Shown: piece by piece, positions 1-6,705 of the stretch | Layout: each line of letters opens with the position of its first letter | Numbering within the stretch: the stretch's first letter is position 1 | Assembly (NCBI GenBank): GCA_031264605.1 | Contig: JAISDQ010000177.1 | Coordinates: 1 to 10,063 of the forward strand | Origin: Synergistaceae bacterium | GTDB lineage: Bacteria; Synergistota; Synergistia; Synergistales; Synergistaceae | DNA: 10,063 bases | Direction of reading: 5' to 3' | Translations under genes and position numbers: made by a program | The notes under the pieces: model-generated | What the model was told of the DNA's origin: nothing | The model's input: only the letters and a program-made list of their open reading frames with translations | The model's database searches: none

Positions 1-741
1 GACAAAATGGGGCGCGATCTTTTTACGCGCATTCTGTACGGCGGGCGCGTTACGCTGATCAGCGCTGTCGGGGTGGTTATGCTGTCCGCCGTTATCGGAA
101 TTCCGCTCGGATTGATTTCCGGATACTTCGGCGGGATGCTTGACGCAATCGTCAGCAGATTTTGCGATATGCTCATAGCGTTCCCCTCGCTGCTGCTGGC
201 GCTCGTGCTTGTATTTACCTTCGGGCGGGGGCTCAAGGGCGCGGTTGTCGCGATGGGAGTCGCGTTCGTGCCGATGCTTGTACGCGTCGTCCGCTCACTG
301 ACGCTGGTGGAAAAGAACAAAACATACGTGGAAGCGGCCCGGTCGATCGGTTTTTCCCCGATGTATATAATCTTCAGGCATATTTTCCCGAATTGCGTCG
401 CCACCATCGCCGTGCAGTTCGCCCTCGATCTGGGTTACGCGATACTCAGCCTGGCGGGGCTGAGCTTCCTTGGGCTTGGCGCTCAGCCTCCCACAGCCGA
501 TTGGGGCGCCATGCTGTCGGACGGCCGCGATTTCCTGCTGCCCGCGCCCTGGCTCGCGCTCTGCCCGGGACTGGTTATCGTGCTCTCGGTGCTTTGCATC
601 AATACGCTTTGCGACGGGGTACAACAGTATCTCGACCCCGCTCAGCAGCCGCTCCCGAGCTTTCGCCGCTATGAAAAGACGCTCGAAGCGGCGGATGCCC
701 GCGCCGCGAAGCGGAAAGAAGCCGCCGCACGTGGAGAATGA
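1..741 (+). CDS. Peptide ABC transporter permease, DppC/OppC type (5' end cut by window)
   Basis: This is one of two inner-membrane channel subunits of a dipeptide/oligopeptide importer. The reading frame is already open at base 1 and begins DKMGRDLFTRILYGGR, matching the 'GTDxxGRDxxSRxxYGxR' block that lies about 70-80 residues into DppC/OppC proteins, so the ATG at base 7 is internal and the true start is upstream. Counting from that Met, hydrophobic segments lie near residues 16-40, 55-73, 79-96, 130-158 and 180-200. The EAA loop that docks on the ATPases is E109-A-A-R-S-I-G with the following I-F-P-N. The usual family end ('DGLRDALDP'-like, here CDGVQQYLDP) is followed by about 33 extra residues rich in Lys, Arg, Ala and Glu. 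The last 11 bases overlap the next gene. The substrate cannot be told from the sequence; peptides are most likely, though nickel or other small solutes are possible in this family. Confidence 0.93.
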   Translation, partial: DKMGRDLFTRILYGGRVTLISAVGVVMLSAVIGIPLGLISGYFGGMLDAIVSRFCDMLIAFPSLLLALVLVFTFGRGLKGAVVAMGVAFVPMLVRVVRSLTLVEKNKTYVEAARSIGFSPMYIIFRHIFPNCVATIAVQFALDLGYAILSLAGLSFLGLGAQPPTADWGAMLSDGRDFLLPAPWLALCPGLVIVLSVLCINTLCDGVQQYLDPAQQPLPSFRRYEKTLEAADARAAKRKEAAARGE

Positions 742-1708
742 CAATCTTCTCACGATTCGCGGCCTCTCGGTAGAACTCATGACGGCGCGGGGCGTAGTGC
801 ACGCGATCTCGGGCGTCAGCCTCGACATATACCGCGGTAAAATCCACGGGCTTGTCGGAGAATCCGGATGCGGCAAAAGCATTACGTCGAAAAGCATCAT
901 GCGGCTGCTGCCGGAAGGGCGCGCCCGCGTCAGAGGCAGCGTCAACTTTGACGGCAGAGAGCTTTTGGCGCTCTCCGAGAAGCAGATGGCGAAACTGCGC
1001 GGCGCTGAAATCTCCATGATTTTCCAAGAAGCGATGACGTCGTTATCGCCTCTTAAAACAGTGAAGACGCAGTTGGAGGGCGCGCTCGAGAATCATACAA
1101 GCCTGTCGCGGGCCGAACGCCGCTCCCGTGCCGAAAATCTGCTGGAGCGGGTCGGATTTCCCCGGGCCCAGGCGAAACGCTATCCGTTTGAGTTGTCGGG
1201 AGGGATGCAGCAACGCGTCATGATCGCGCAGGCGATCTCGTGCGGCCCTAAACTTTTGATCGCGGACGAGCCGACGACCGCGCTGGACGTCACGATTCAG
1301 GCGCAAATACTCGCGCTCCTGCTCGATCTGCAAAGCGAATACGGAATGAGCGTCCTGCTCGTTACGCATAATTTCGGCGTTGTCTCGCAAATATGCGACT
1401 GGGTGTCCGTAATGTACGCGGGAACCATCGTCGAAACCGCGGCGGCTGAGGAACTGCTCTCCAATCCGATGCATCCGTATACGCGCGCGCTGATTGGCTG
1501 TATCCCGCGCGGTTCCGGACAAGGAGACAGGCTTTTCGCTTTGCCGGGCTCGCCGCCCTTGCTGTACGAAATTTCCGACGCGTGCCGGTTCGCGCCGCGG
1601 TGCAAGTATGCCGACGAGCGGTGCCGAAGCGCGCCGTTCCACCGAACGGCCGGAACCCACACGGTCGCGTGCCACCATGTGCTGGCGGATTCGGCAGGCG
1701 GGATATGA
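731..1708 (+). CDS. Peptide ABC transporter ATP-binding protein, DppD/OppD type
   Basis: This is the first of two ATPases that power the importer from the cytoplasmic face. From a GTG start at 731 it is 325 residues, the usual length for the family. Visible motifs: Walker A GESGCGKS at 43-50, Q-loop in IFQEAM, ABC signature LSGGMQQR from 155, Walker B LLIADEP with D179 and E180, D-loop ALDVT and switch His 213. The C-terminal region carries the oligopeptide-transporter domain, including the cysteine-bearing segment CRFAPRCKYADERC. The GTG was chosen because it puts seven residues before the conserved LTIRGLSVE strand and has GGAAAG 12 bases upstream. ATG codons at 671 and 695 are in frame but would add a basic run inside the permease gene. 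The start overlaps the permease stop and the stop overlaps the next start (ATGA), so translation is probably coupled. Confidence 0.93.
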   Translation: MENDNLLTIRGLSVELMTARGVVHAISGVSLDIYRGKIHGLVGESGCGKSITSKSIMRLLPEGRARVRGSVNFDGRELLALSEKQMAKLRGAEISMIFQEAMTSLSPLKTVKTQLEGALENHTSLSRAERRSRAENLLERVGFPRAQAKRYPFELSGGMQQRVMIAQAISCGPKLLIADEPTTALDVTIQAQILALLLDLQSEYGMSVLLVTHNFGVVSQICDWVSVMYAGTIVETAAAEELLSNPMHPYTRALIGCIPRGSGQGDRLFALPGSPPLLYEISDACRFAPRCKYADERCRSAPFHRTAGTHTVACHHVLADSAGGI

Positions 1709-2676
1709 CGGAAGAAAAAGACGCGTTTGTCGAAACAATAGAAATATCAAAACAGTTCCGCCTCGGCAAAAACCGCGTATCCAAGGCGGTGAACGGCATA
1801 TCCCTGACCATTAGGAAGGGCGAGATATTCGGACTGGTGGGCGAATCAGGCTGCGGCAAATCGACTTTCGGGCGGCTTCTGCTCCGGCTTATCGAACCTA
1901 CGTCCGGAAGAGTTATCTTCAAAGGGACGGACATTACGTCGCTCAGCAACCGCGAGTTTTCGCCCATTCGCCGTTCGATGCAGATGGTTTTTCAGGATCC
2001 GTACGGTTCATTCAATCCCAGGATGCGGATCGGGAGTTCCCTGAAGGAGGTGGGCAGATATTTCGGGCTCTCAAAGGAATCCGTGACGGCGCGCGTGTCG
2101 GAACTGCTTGGCCAGGTCGGCCTGTCGGAAGACCTTCTATTACGAAGTCCCCGCGAACTTTCCGGAGGCCAGCTGCAACGGCTCGCAATCGCGCGCGCCC
2201 TTTTCAACAACGCCGATTTTATCGTTGCGGACGAACCCGTTTCCGCGCTGGACGTGTCCGTACAGGCACAACTGCTGAACCTTTTCTGCGATTTGCGGGA
2301 ATCCACAGGTCTCACGATGTTATTCATCTCGCACGATATTTCGGTTATAAACTATCTGTGCGACCGCGTCGGAGTCATGTATCTCGGAAAGCTTGTGGAA
2401 ATGGCCGACACTTCAGAGCTGTTTCACGGCGCGAGGCATCCGTACACGCAAGCGCTGCTGGCGAGTGCGCCGGCGCCCGGCAGAAAAATCAAGGTTTCGC
2501 TCGCGGGCGACGTTTGGGATTCCGCGGAAACTGCCGGCGTCGGATGCGGATTCTATTCCCGGTGCCCGCCGCGGAGCGACAAATGCAAAGAGGAAGCCCC
2601 GGTTCTCAGGCGCGTGTCTGGGACTCACCGCGTCGCGTGTCATCTGTGCGGCGATGCGGGCGAGTACGCGATATAA
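1705..2676 (+). CDS. Peptide ABC transporter ATP-binding protein, DppF/OppF type
   Basis: This is the second ATPase of the importer and pairs with the preceding one. The ATG at 1705 shares four bases (ATGA) with the upstream stop and gives 323 residues. Motifs: Walker A GESGCGKS at 46-53, Q-loop MVFQDPYGSFNPR (the 'QDP..SLNPR' form typical of DppF/OppF), signature LSGGQLQR from 152, Walker B FIVADEP with D176 and E177, ALDVSVQAQ and switch His 210. A C-terminal oligopeptide-transporter domain ends with cysteines in the pattern C-x4-C-x7-C and a final ACHLC. No strong ribosome-binding site precedes the start, which fits coupling to the upstream gene. All catalytic residues are present, so both ATP sites of the pair look functional. 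Confidence 0.93.
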   Translation: MTEEKDAFVETIEISKQFRLGKNRVSKAVNGISLTIRKGEIFGLVGESGCGKSTFGRLLLRLIEPTSGRVIFKGTDITSLSNREFSPIRRSMQMVFQDPYGSFNPRMRIGSSLKEVGRYFGLSKESVTARVSELLGQVGLSEDLLLRSPRELSGGQLQRLAIARALFNNADFIVADEPVSALDVSVQAQLLNLFCDLRESTGLTMLFISHDISVINYLCDRVGVMYLGKLVEMADTSELFHGARHPYTQALLASAPAPGRKIKVSLAGDVWDSAETAGVGCGFYSRCPPRSDKCKEEAPVLRRVSGTHRVACHLCGDAGEYAI

Positions 2677-2731
2677 GGGGGCGCTGATTGAAATGACATA
2701 AACGGCATTTTAACGATAAATCGGCGCTTCC
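2677..2731 (+). promoter_or_regulatory. Possible intercistronic stem-loop before the binding-protein gene
   Basis: Bases 2677-2689 can pair with 2719-2731. The core GCGCTGATT/AATCGGCGC has nine pairs with one G-U wobble, extended outward by four pairs of which two are G-U. The loop contains a further five-base inverted repeat, AAATG/CATTT. It begins directly after the ATPase stop codon and no T-run follows the stem, so it is not an obvious terminator. In many transport operons such hairpins protect or attenuate the segment that raises binding-protein levels. That role is inference here. Confidence 0.35.
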
Positions 2732-2761
2732 GTAAAACCCAGATCACAAATTTTTTATTTT

Positions 2762-2768
2762 AAGGAGG
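2762..2768 (+). promoter_or_regulatory. Strong ribosome-binding site of the binding-protein gene
   Basis: AAGGAGG lies five bases before the ATG at 2774, inside a very AT-rich leader with a run of T just upstream. It is the best Shine-Dalgarno match in the operon; the two ATPase genes show only weak matches. This suggests much higher translation of the binding protein than of the membrane parts. Confidence 0.75.
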
Positions 2769-2773
2769 ATATC

Positions 2774-4330
2774 ATGAAAAAAATTATTTTGCCGTTGTTC
2801 ATTGCGCTGCTCGCGCTCACGTTCGCGGTTTCCGATTCGGCCGGCGCGGAGCCGTACACGTTTACCATCGGTTTGACGGGCGATATCGCGGGGATCGAAC
2901 CCGGGCTCACTTATGACCCGAACACAATTCCCGTTGTATCGCAGATTACGGACAATCTTGTCCAACGCACACCGGACGGCAGGTTGGAGCCGCAGCTCGC
3001 CAGGGAAATCGAGACTCCGGACGACACGACCTATATCTACAAGCTGCGTGACGACGCCACATTCTCCGACGGCGCGCCGCTCACAGCCGACGACGTGGTG
3101 TGGTCGCTCCAACGCTACGCCGATCCGAACGGCGGCGCGCTTCAGCAGTGGAACTATGAAAATGTCCTCTCCATCGAGAAGACAGGCGACATGGAGGTCA
3201 CAATCAAACTCAAAGAACCGTCCAACGCGTGGAAACACGTAGCCGCGACAAACCCGAGTTACATTTCGAGCAAAAAACACTTTGAAGAAACCGGCGAACA
3301 CATCGGCACAGGCGCTTACGTTTTCGAGAGCCGCGTAAACGGTCAGGAAATCGTCCTGAAAAAGCGTGGCAACTACTGGAACGGCGACATTTCCGGCGCG
3401 CCCGACAAGCTGATTTACAAAATCGTTCCCGACGCGACGACGCTTGTAACCGCGCTCAAAAACGGCGAGATCGACTATGCCCCCGCGCCGCCCGCGGATT
3501 TGCTCGGCGAACTTATCGCGGCGCCGTCGCTGAAAGTCAACAACTATCCTGACAGAGCCATCACTTTTGTCGCGTTCAATACCAGCCGAGGCCCGACCGG
3601 CGACGTCAACGTGCGCCGCGCCATATATTCGGCGATCGACATTGACGAATTTGTCGTGAACGCCGTCGGGGATTTGGGCAGCGTAACGACCGGAATCCCG
3701 AACTCTTCCGCGCTTTACGGCGAATACCCCGACCAGTGGCAAAAATTCTCGGCCGGCGCGGCAAAATATCCCTACGACATTGAAAAAGCGAAGGAATATC
3801 TCGCGCAGTCCGCGTATCCGGACGGGTTTACCGCAAATGTAGTCGTAAACCAGAACCCGCGCTACAATGACATCGGTTTGTACTTGCAGGAGAATTTGAA
3901 ACCTCTGGGCATAAACATTGAAATCCTGAAAGTTACCGGCGAGGAACACGATGAGTATTACTTCGGCAACGTGCTCGACGCGGACGGCAAACGCGACTAC
4001 GATTTGCTCGTGGGAAGCTGGTGGCCGAACAACGACGTCGGCGGCATCCTGGAACCGCTGTACCAAAGCGGCAATTCGTCAAACGTGGCCGTATACGCCA
4101 ACGCGGCCGCGGACGCGCTTATCAGAGAAGAAATGACGATCCTCGACGAGACCGCGCGCAACGCGAAGATATTTGAGGCGCTGAACATCATCTTGCCCGA
4201 CGCGCCCTACATCTATGCCCTGTATCCGAACGCCCAGAACGCGATCAACGCAAAGTTCGTCACGCCGCCGATTGACAGTGTGGCTGGTTCCGACGCGTTC
4301 AGATACGTCGACGTGCGCCTTACGAAATAA
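2774..4330 (+). CDS. Extracellular solute-binding protein, family 5 (peptide/DppA-like)
   Basis: This is the periplasmic receptor that captures substrate and hands it to the permease encoded upstream. The protein has 518 residues, typical for family 5. A signal peptide is clear: MKK, a hydrophobic stretch from 4 to 19, then a signal peptidase I site after A25 (AGA-E). There is no lipobox cysteine, so the mature protein should be soluble in a periplasm, which argues for a two-membrane cell. Family landmarks include TITDNLVQRTPDGRLEPQL-like wording near 55-75, the FSDGAPLTADDVVWSLQRY block near 97-115, GTGAYVFE near 177, NYWNG near 200, and the NVRRAIYSAID block near 280. It is the last gene of the operon, after the ATPases, rather than first as in E. 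coli dpp. Peptides are the likeliest ligand, but the pocket cannot be read from sequence alone. Confidence 0.9.
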   Translation: MKKIILPLFIALLALTFAVSDSAGAEPYTFTIGLTGDIAGIEPGLTYDPNTIPVVSQITDNLVQRTPDGRLEPQLAREIETPDDTTYIYKLRDDATFSDGAPLTADDVVWSLQRYADPNGGALQQWNYENVLSIEKTGDMEVTIKLKEPSNAWKHVAATNPSYISSKKHFEETGEHIGTGAYVFESRVNGQEIVLKKRGNYWNGDISGAPDKLIYKIVPDATTLVTALKNGEIDYAPAPPADLLGELIAAPSLKVNNYPDRAITFVAFNTSRGPTGDVNVRRAIYSAIDIDEFVVNAVGDLGSVTTGIPNSSALYGEYPDQWQKFSAGAAKYPYDIEKAKEYLAQSAYPDGFTANVVVNQNPRYNDIGLYLQENLKPLGINIEILKVTGEEHDEYYFGNVLDADGKRDYDLLVGSWWPNNDVGGILEPLYQSGNSSNVAVYANAAADALIREEMTILDETARNAKIFEALNIILPDAPYIYALYPNAQNAINAKFVTPPIDSVAGSDAFRYVDVRLTK

Positions 4331-4335
4331 AACCG

Positions 4336-4381
4336 CAGGAGACAGGCTGGCCCGCAAACGCGAGGGTCCGCCTGTCTCCTG
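4336..4381. terminator. Strong hairpin between convergent genes, probable terminator
   Basis: CAGGAGACAGGC (4336-4347) pairs perfectly with GCCTGTCTCCTG (4370-4381). Inside, GG/CC and CCC/GGG can add five more pairs around one bulged T. On the - strand the stem is followed three bases later by TTTTATTT, a good intrinsic-terminator tail for the SDR gene that ends at 4462. On the + strand it starts five bases after the binding-protein stop but has no T-tract. It is best read as a terminator for the - strand that may also end or protect the + strand transcript. Confidence 0.7.
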
Positions 4382-4461
4382 AAAAGTCTGGCTCGGACGC
4401 TGTATTTCCGCGTCATGGGTTGTATAAAAACCGCGCATAATCGCCACCGCTCTATGCCGAA

Positions 4462-5181
4462 TCAGAATAATCCGTAATTGTAATCGGCGGCGGCGCAGTT
4501 CTCACTGAGAACTTCCCCGTTATGATTTTTTCCGTCGAGTATTATACCGACGATCAGCTTGCCGGCTTCCCCGGCGGTTTTAAAATGTTCGCCCGTCGAG
4601 TTGCCGTTAAGGTCCGTCGTCGTGGCGCCAGGCATGATGGCGAAAATTTCCAGTTGTTTGTCCCGCTGTCTGAAATTTTGCGCCAGGCTCTGCGTCATCA
4701 CATTGAGCGGCGCTTTGCTCGTTTTGTACGCAAATGGGTTGAAGAAACCCATCGCGCCGATCGGTATCGAAATATTCACTATGCGCCCGTTGTTTGCCTC
4801 TAGCGTGGGGAGCAGTCGGCGAGTGAGCTCGAACGGCCCGAAAAAATTCGTTTCCATGACTTCCCGAAGCTCGTCGCAGGTGAATTCGTAACCCGGTTTA
4901 CACATATCCCCCGGGATCGCCGCGTTGTTAATGAGCATGGCGAGGTCGGCGTGCTTTGATTCAATCGTATCCGCCGCCGCCGAGACGGTTTTTTGATCTT
5001 TCAAATCGACGTTTAAATATTCCGCTTTGATTCCTTCTCCCCCGAGTTCGCGCACGGCATCAAGGCCCCGCGCTTCATTCCGCGCACCAATCAACACGAT
5101 CCAGCCGTTTTTTCCCATTTCACGCGCAATCTGTTTGCCGATCCCCTTGTTCGCTCCTGTTATGAAAACTTTTTTTGCCAT
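4462..5181 (-). CDS. Short-chain dehydrogenase/reductase (SDR), NAD(P)-dependent
   Basis: This is a soluble Rossmann-fold oxidoreductase of 239 residues, the classical SDR size. Visible motifs: cofactor loop TGANKGIG at 8-15, D59 in the NVDL segment that contacts adenine, INNAA at 84-88, structural N112, catalytic S138 in NIS, and YKTSK with Y152 and K156. A33-R34 after the second strand favours NADPH over NADH in this family. The TGANKGIG spelling and the C-terminal TTTDLNGNSTG segment recall carbonyl-reductase-like SDRs, but the substrate cannot be assigned. The ATG start has AAGGAGA upstream (complement of 5192-5198). It lies in the same direction as azlCD but 165 bases away with its own -10 candidate, so it is probably a separate transcript. 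Confidence 0.9.
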   Translation of the reverse strand: MAKKVFITGANKGIGKQIAREMGKNGWIVLIGARNEARGLDAVRELGGEGIKAEYLNVDLKDQKTVSAAADTIESKHADLAMLINNAAIPGDMCKPGYEFTCDELREVMETNFFGPFELTRRLLPTLEANNGRIVNISIPIGAMGFFNPFAYKTSKAPLNVMTQSLAQNFRQRDKQLEIFAIMPGATTTDLNGNSTGEHFKTAGEAGKLIVGIILDGKNHNGEVLSENCAAADYNYGLF

Positions 5182-5298
5182 AATTTCCGCTTCTCCTTTG
5201 TTTGTGTCTGTCCCATACGGGCGTGTTCATCCCCTGACGGGACGCCGGTTTCCTGAACTTATGGCAGCGGGACTCATCGTAAAATTGAGCATGACGCC

Positions 5299-5304
5299 AT
5301 TATA
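5299..5304 (-). promoter_or_regulatory. Candidate -10 box for the SDR gene
   Basis: The - strand reads TATAAT here. Seventeen bases upstream there is no good -35 (two of six matches), so the call rests on the perfect -10 alone. It would start RNA near 5292 and leave a leader of about 110 bases before the SDR start. In that leader GTCCC and GGGAC can pair. Confidence 0.35.
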
Positions 5305-5346
5305 GCGATTTCCCGCGAAAATGGATTCGACTCTGTTTTCATCCAA

Positions 5347-5676
5347 TCAGGACATAACCGCCCTTATCGCCGCCAGCGCCGTTATTCCGGCCATGACGGC
5401 GGCGAACAGGTTTTTCGTTTTCCACGCGACAAGGAATGCGGGCAAGGAGGCCAGAAAATACGGGTTTGACACCGAGACAGCGGGGGACGCGGGGATCGTC
5501 CTGTCGAGCAGAAGTTCGGGCAGGAGCAGCGCCGCCAGTATGGCGGGAGCGATATTTCGGAACCATCTTTCGACGATACGGGGCATTTTCATGCCGGGCA
5601 GCGTCAAAAGCGGAATTATCCTGGGCATAAGCGTCACGAGCGTCATTCCCGCTATTATCGTCCATGTCCGGTTCAT
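5347..5676 (-). CDS. azlD: AzlD family branched-chain amino acid transport protein
   Basis: This is the small membrane subunit of the AzlCD (YgaZH-type) exporter, which in characterised relatives moves branched-chain amino acids or their analogues out of the cell. The 109 residues match the family length. Hydrophobic stretches lie near 5-25, 40-57, 66-84 and 88-107. The early VTLMPRIIPLL segment, with a proline-arginine pair in the first helix, and the following W-F-R-N-IAPAILAAL segment are typical of AzlD. The ATG is one base after the azlC stop, with a GAAGGA ribosome-binding site inside the end of azlC, so the two subunits are made together. In an amino-acid-fermenting cell the pair could relieve excess of amino acids brought in as peptides; that link is inference. 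Confidence 0.88.
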   Translation of the reverse strand: MNRTWTIIAGMTLVTLMPRIIPLLTLPGMKMPRIVERWFRNIAPAILAALLLPELLLDRTIPASPAVSVSNPYFLASLPAFLVAWKTKNLFAAVMAGITALAAIRAVMS

Positions 5677-5677
5677 C

Positions 5678-6376
5678 TCAGGAATCCTTCACGAATGCCA
5701 AGCCCGCCGACGCGCCCGCCACCGCCCCCAGAAACGTCGACCAATTGCCGGCCCCGGCTGTGTGAAGAACCAGGGCGGAGAACCCGCCAACAGCCGCCGA
5801 TACCGCGGACGCGTTATCGCGGCACAGGGGTATGAGAAGTCCGATGAACATTCCGGGCAAGGCGAAATCGAGCCCGTATTTCCCTGGGTCTCCTGTCAGG
5901 CTCCCGATGTAAAACCCTGCGACGCTCGCCGCCGCCCACGTGACATACGCCGCCGCGTTGAGGGCGATGGCGGCGGCGGAGTCAGTGTCGCCGTCCCCAA
6001 AATGACGAGAGTGCATGACAAAGGATTCGTCGGTCAGCATACAGCCCAGCGCCGCTCTTTGCCATTTCTTCCACGGCAAGACGAAGGGCGACAGCGACGC
6101 CGCCATGAGGACGTGCCGGAAGTTTACCACAAACGTCGAGCTGATGATTGCCGCCGGAGACGCGTTGTTTACTATCATCGATATCGCCATGAACTGAGCC
6201 GCTCCGGCGAAAACGAATACAGACATGCCCAGCGTCGTCCACACGCCGCAACCGGCCTGCTGGCTCAGCAAACCGTACGCGGCTCCGATGGGAACGTACC
6301 CCAGCATGATCGGCAACGCCCGGTAAAGACCTCTAGCCGCCGACACGGTTAGCTTTCGCAAACGCTGTCCCTCCAC
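5678..6376 (-). CDS. azlC: AzlC family branched-chain amino acid exporter, large subunit
   Basis: This is the main membrane subunit of the AzlCD exporter, 232 residues. Family landmarks: RALPIMLGYVPIGAAYGLL near 19-37, FVFAGAAQFMAISM near 54-67, VVNFRHVLMAASLSP near 83-97 (the conserved 'N-x-RH-x-LY' block) and LTDESFVM near 113-120. About six hydrophobic segments are visible. The only in-frame start codon before the first conserved block is GTG at 6376. It has just a weak AAGAGA ribosome site, while a strong GGAGGA (complement of 6401-6406) lies before a TTG at 6396 in another frame. A shift of -1, or one extra A in the A-run between them, would join that TTG to azlC and replace the start. 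The start is therefore uncertain although the gene identity is not. azlD follows after one base. Confidence 0.9.
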   Translation of the reverse strand: MEGQRLRKLTVSAARGLYRALPIMLGYVPIGAAYGLLSQQAGCGVWTTLGMSVFVFAGAAQFMAISMIVNNASPAAIISSTFVVNFRHVLMAASLSPFVLPWKKWQRAALGCMLTDESFVMHSRHFGDGDTDSAAAIALNAAAYVTWAAASVAGFYIGSLTGDPGKYGLDFALPGMFIGLLIPLCRDNASAVSAAVGGFSALVLHTAGAGNWSTFLGAVAGASAGLAFVKDS

Positions 6377-6430
6377 GGAAAAATCTCTTTTTTCAAATAA
6401 TCCTCCGCTCGCCGGCCAAAGCCGGAAGCG

Positions 6431-6458
6431 TTGAATTTGTTAGCATTTAAATTATAAT
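6431..6458 (+). promoter_or_regulatory. Candidate sigma-70 promoter on + strand, divergent from azlCD
   Basis: TTGAAT at 6431-6436 and TATAAT at 6453-6458 are separated by 16 bases. It points away from azlC, toward a stretch with GGAGGAG at 6466-6472 and short reading frames only. No annotated-size gene lies on the + strand downstream, so its product, if any, would be a small RNA or a peptide. Confidence 0.4.
6451..6456 (-). promoter_or_regulatory. Candidate -10 box for azlCD
   Basis: Because ATTATAAT at 6451-6458 is its own reverse complement, the - strand also reads TATAAT. RNA would start near 6444, leaving 50-70 bases before the azlC start, a normal leader. The -35 side is weak (TTTACT at 19-base spacing or TACTTT at 17). 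Confidence 0.4.
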
Positions 6459-6602
6459 ACTTGACGGAGGAGAAAAGTAAAGTGCCAAGCGACACTGAAA
6501 AAGCCATTGGAATTATGGGAAGATAACCGTTCAAACCGGCCCGCGGACTTTGGCGGCGCTGCGGCTGGCACGAGATTATTTTCACCGAAGGGAGCGCGTT
6601 CT

Positions 6603-6677
6603 ATGTCTGTGCAATTAATGGATATACTGACAAAGGGAGGGCGGCTTTGGGGCTTCGCGCGGGTGCGATACCGATAA
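6603..6677 (+). CDS. Possible 24-residue peptide, or remnant of a longer gene
   Basis: ATG at 6603 follows AAGGGAG (6588-6594) at an eight-base distance, a well-placed ribosome-binding site, and the frame closes with TAA at 6675. The peptide begins MSVQLMDILTKGG and ends in a basic stretch. The opening resembles the amino end of ExbB/TolQ/MotA-type proton-channel proteins, but no membrane helix follows, so a decayed gene start is as likely as a working peptide. It is convergent with the ankyrin gene. It could also be chance. Confidence 0.18.
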   Translation: MSVQLMDILTKGGRLWGFARVRYR

Positions 6678-6705
6678 ATCGAGCGGGACGCTTCTCAATT
6701 CTTCC

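Larger units (their letters stand above)
6377..6705. other. Intergenic stretch between azlC and the ankyrin gene
   Basis: These 329 bases carry the azlC leader and promoter region near 6400-6460, a possible divergent promoter on the + strand, and several short open frames. A - strand frame (6349-6585) encodes a hydrophobic piece, GLNGYLPIIPMAFSVSLG, that looks protein-like but has no ribosome-binding site and no full domain. Downstream of the ankyrin stop codon at 6706 I see no terminator hairpin with a T-tract on the - strand. No tRNA or known riboswitch was recognised. Confidence 0.5.

Noticed and set aside
2744..4066. 440-residue - strand frame opposite the binding-protein gene
   Set aside because: It is a shadow of the GC-biased codon pattern of a convincing family 5 binding protein with signal peptide and ribosome site.
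5332..5349. TGGAT/ATCCA inverted repeat followed by TTTT on the - strand after azlD as a terminator
   Set aside because: Only five pairs and a 14-base loop; too weak to call.
5321..6352. 343-residue + strand frame across azlC and azlD
   Set aside because: The - strand frames match AzlC and AzlD in length, membrane pattern and one-base spacing. The + strand product is low-complexity and Arg-rich.
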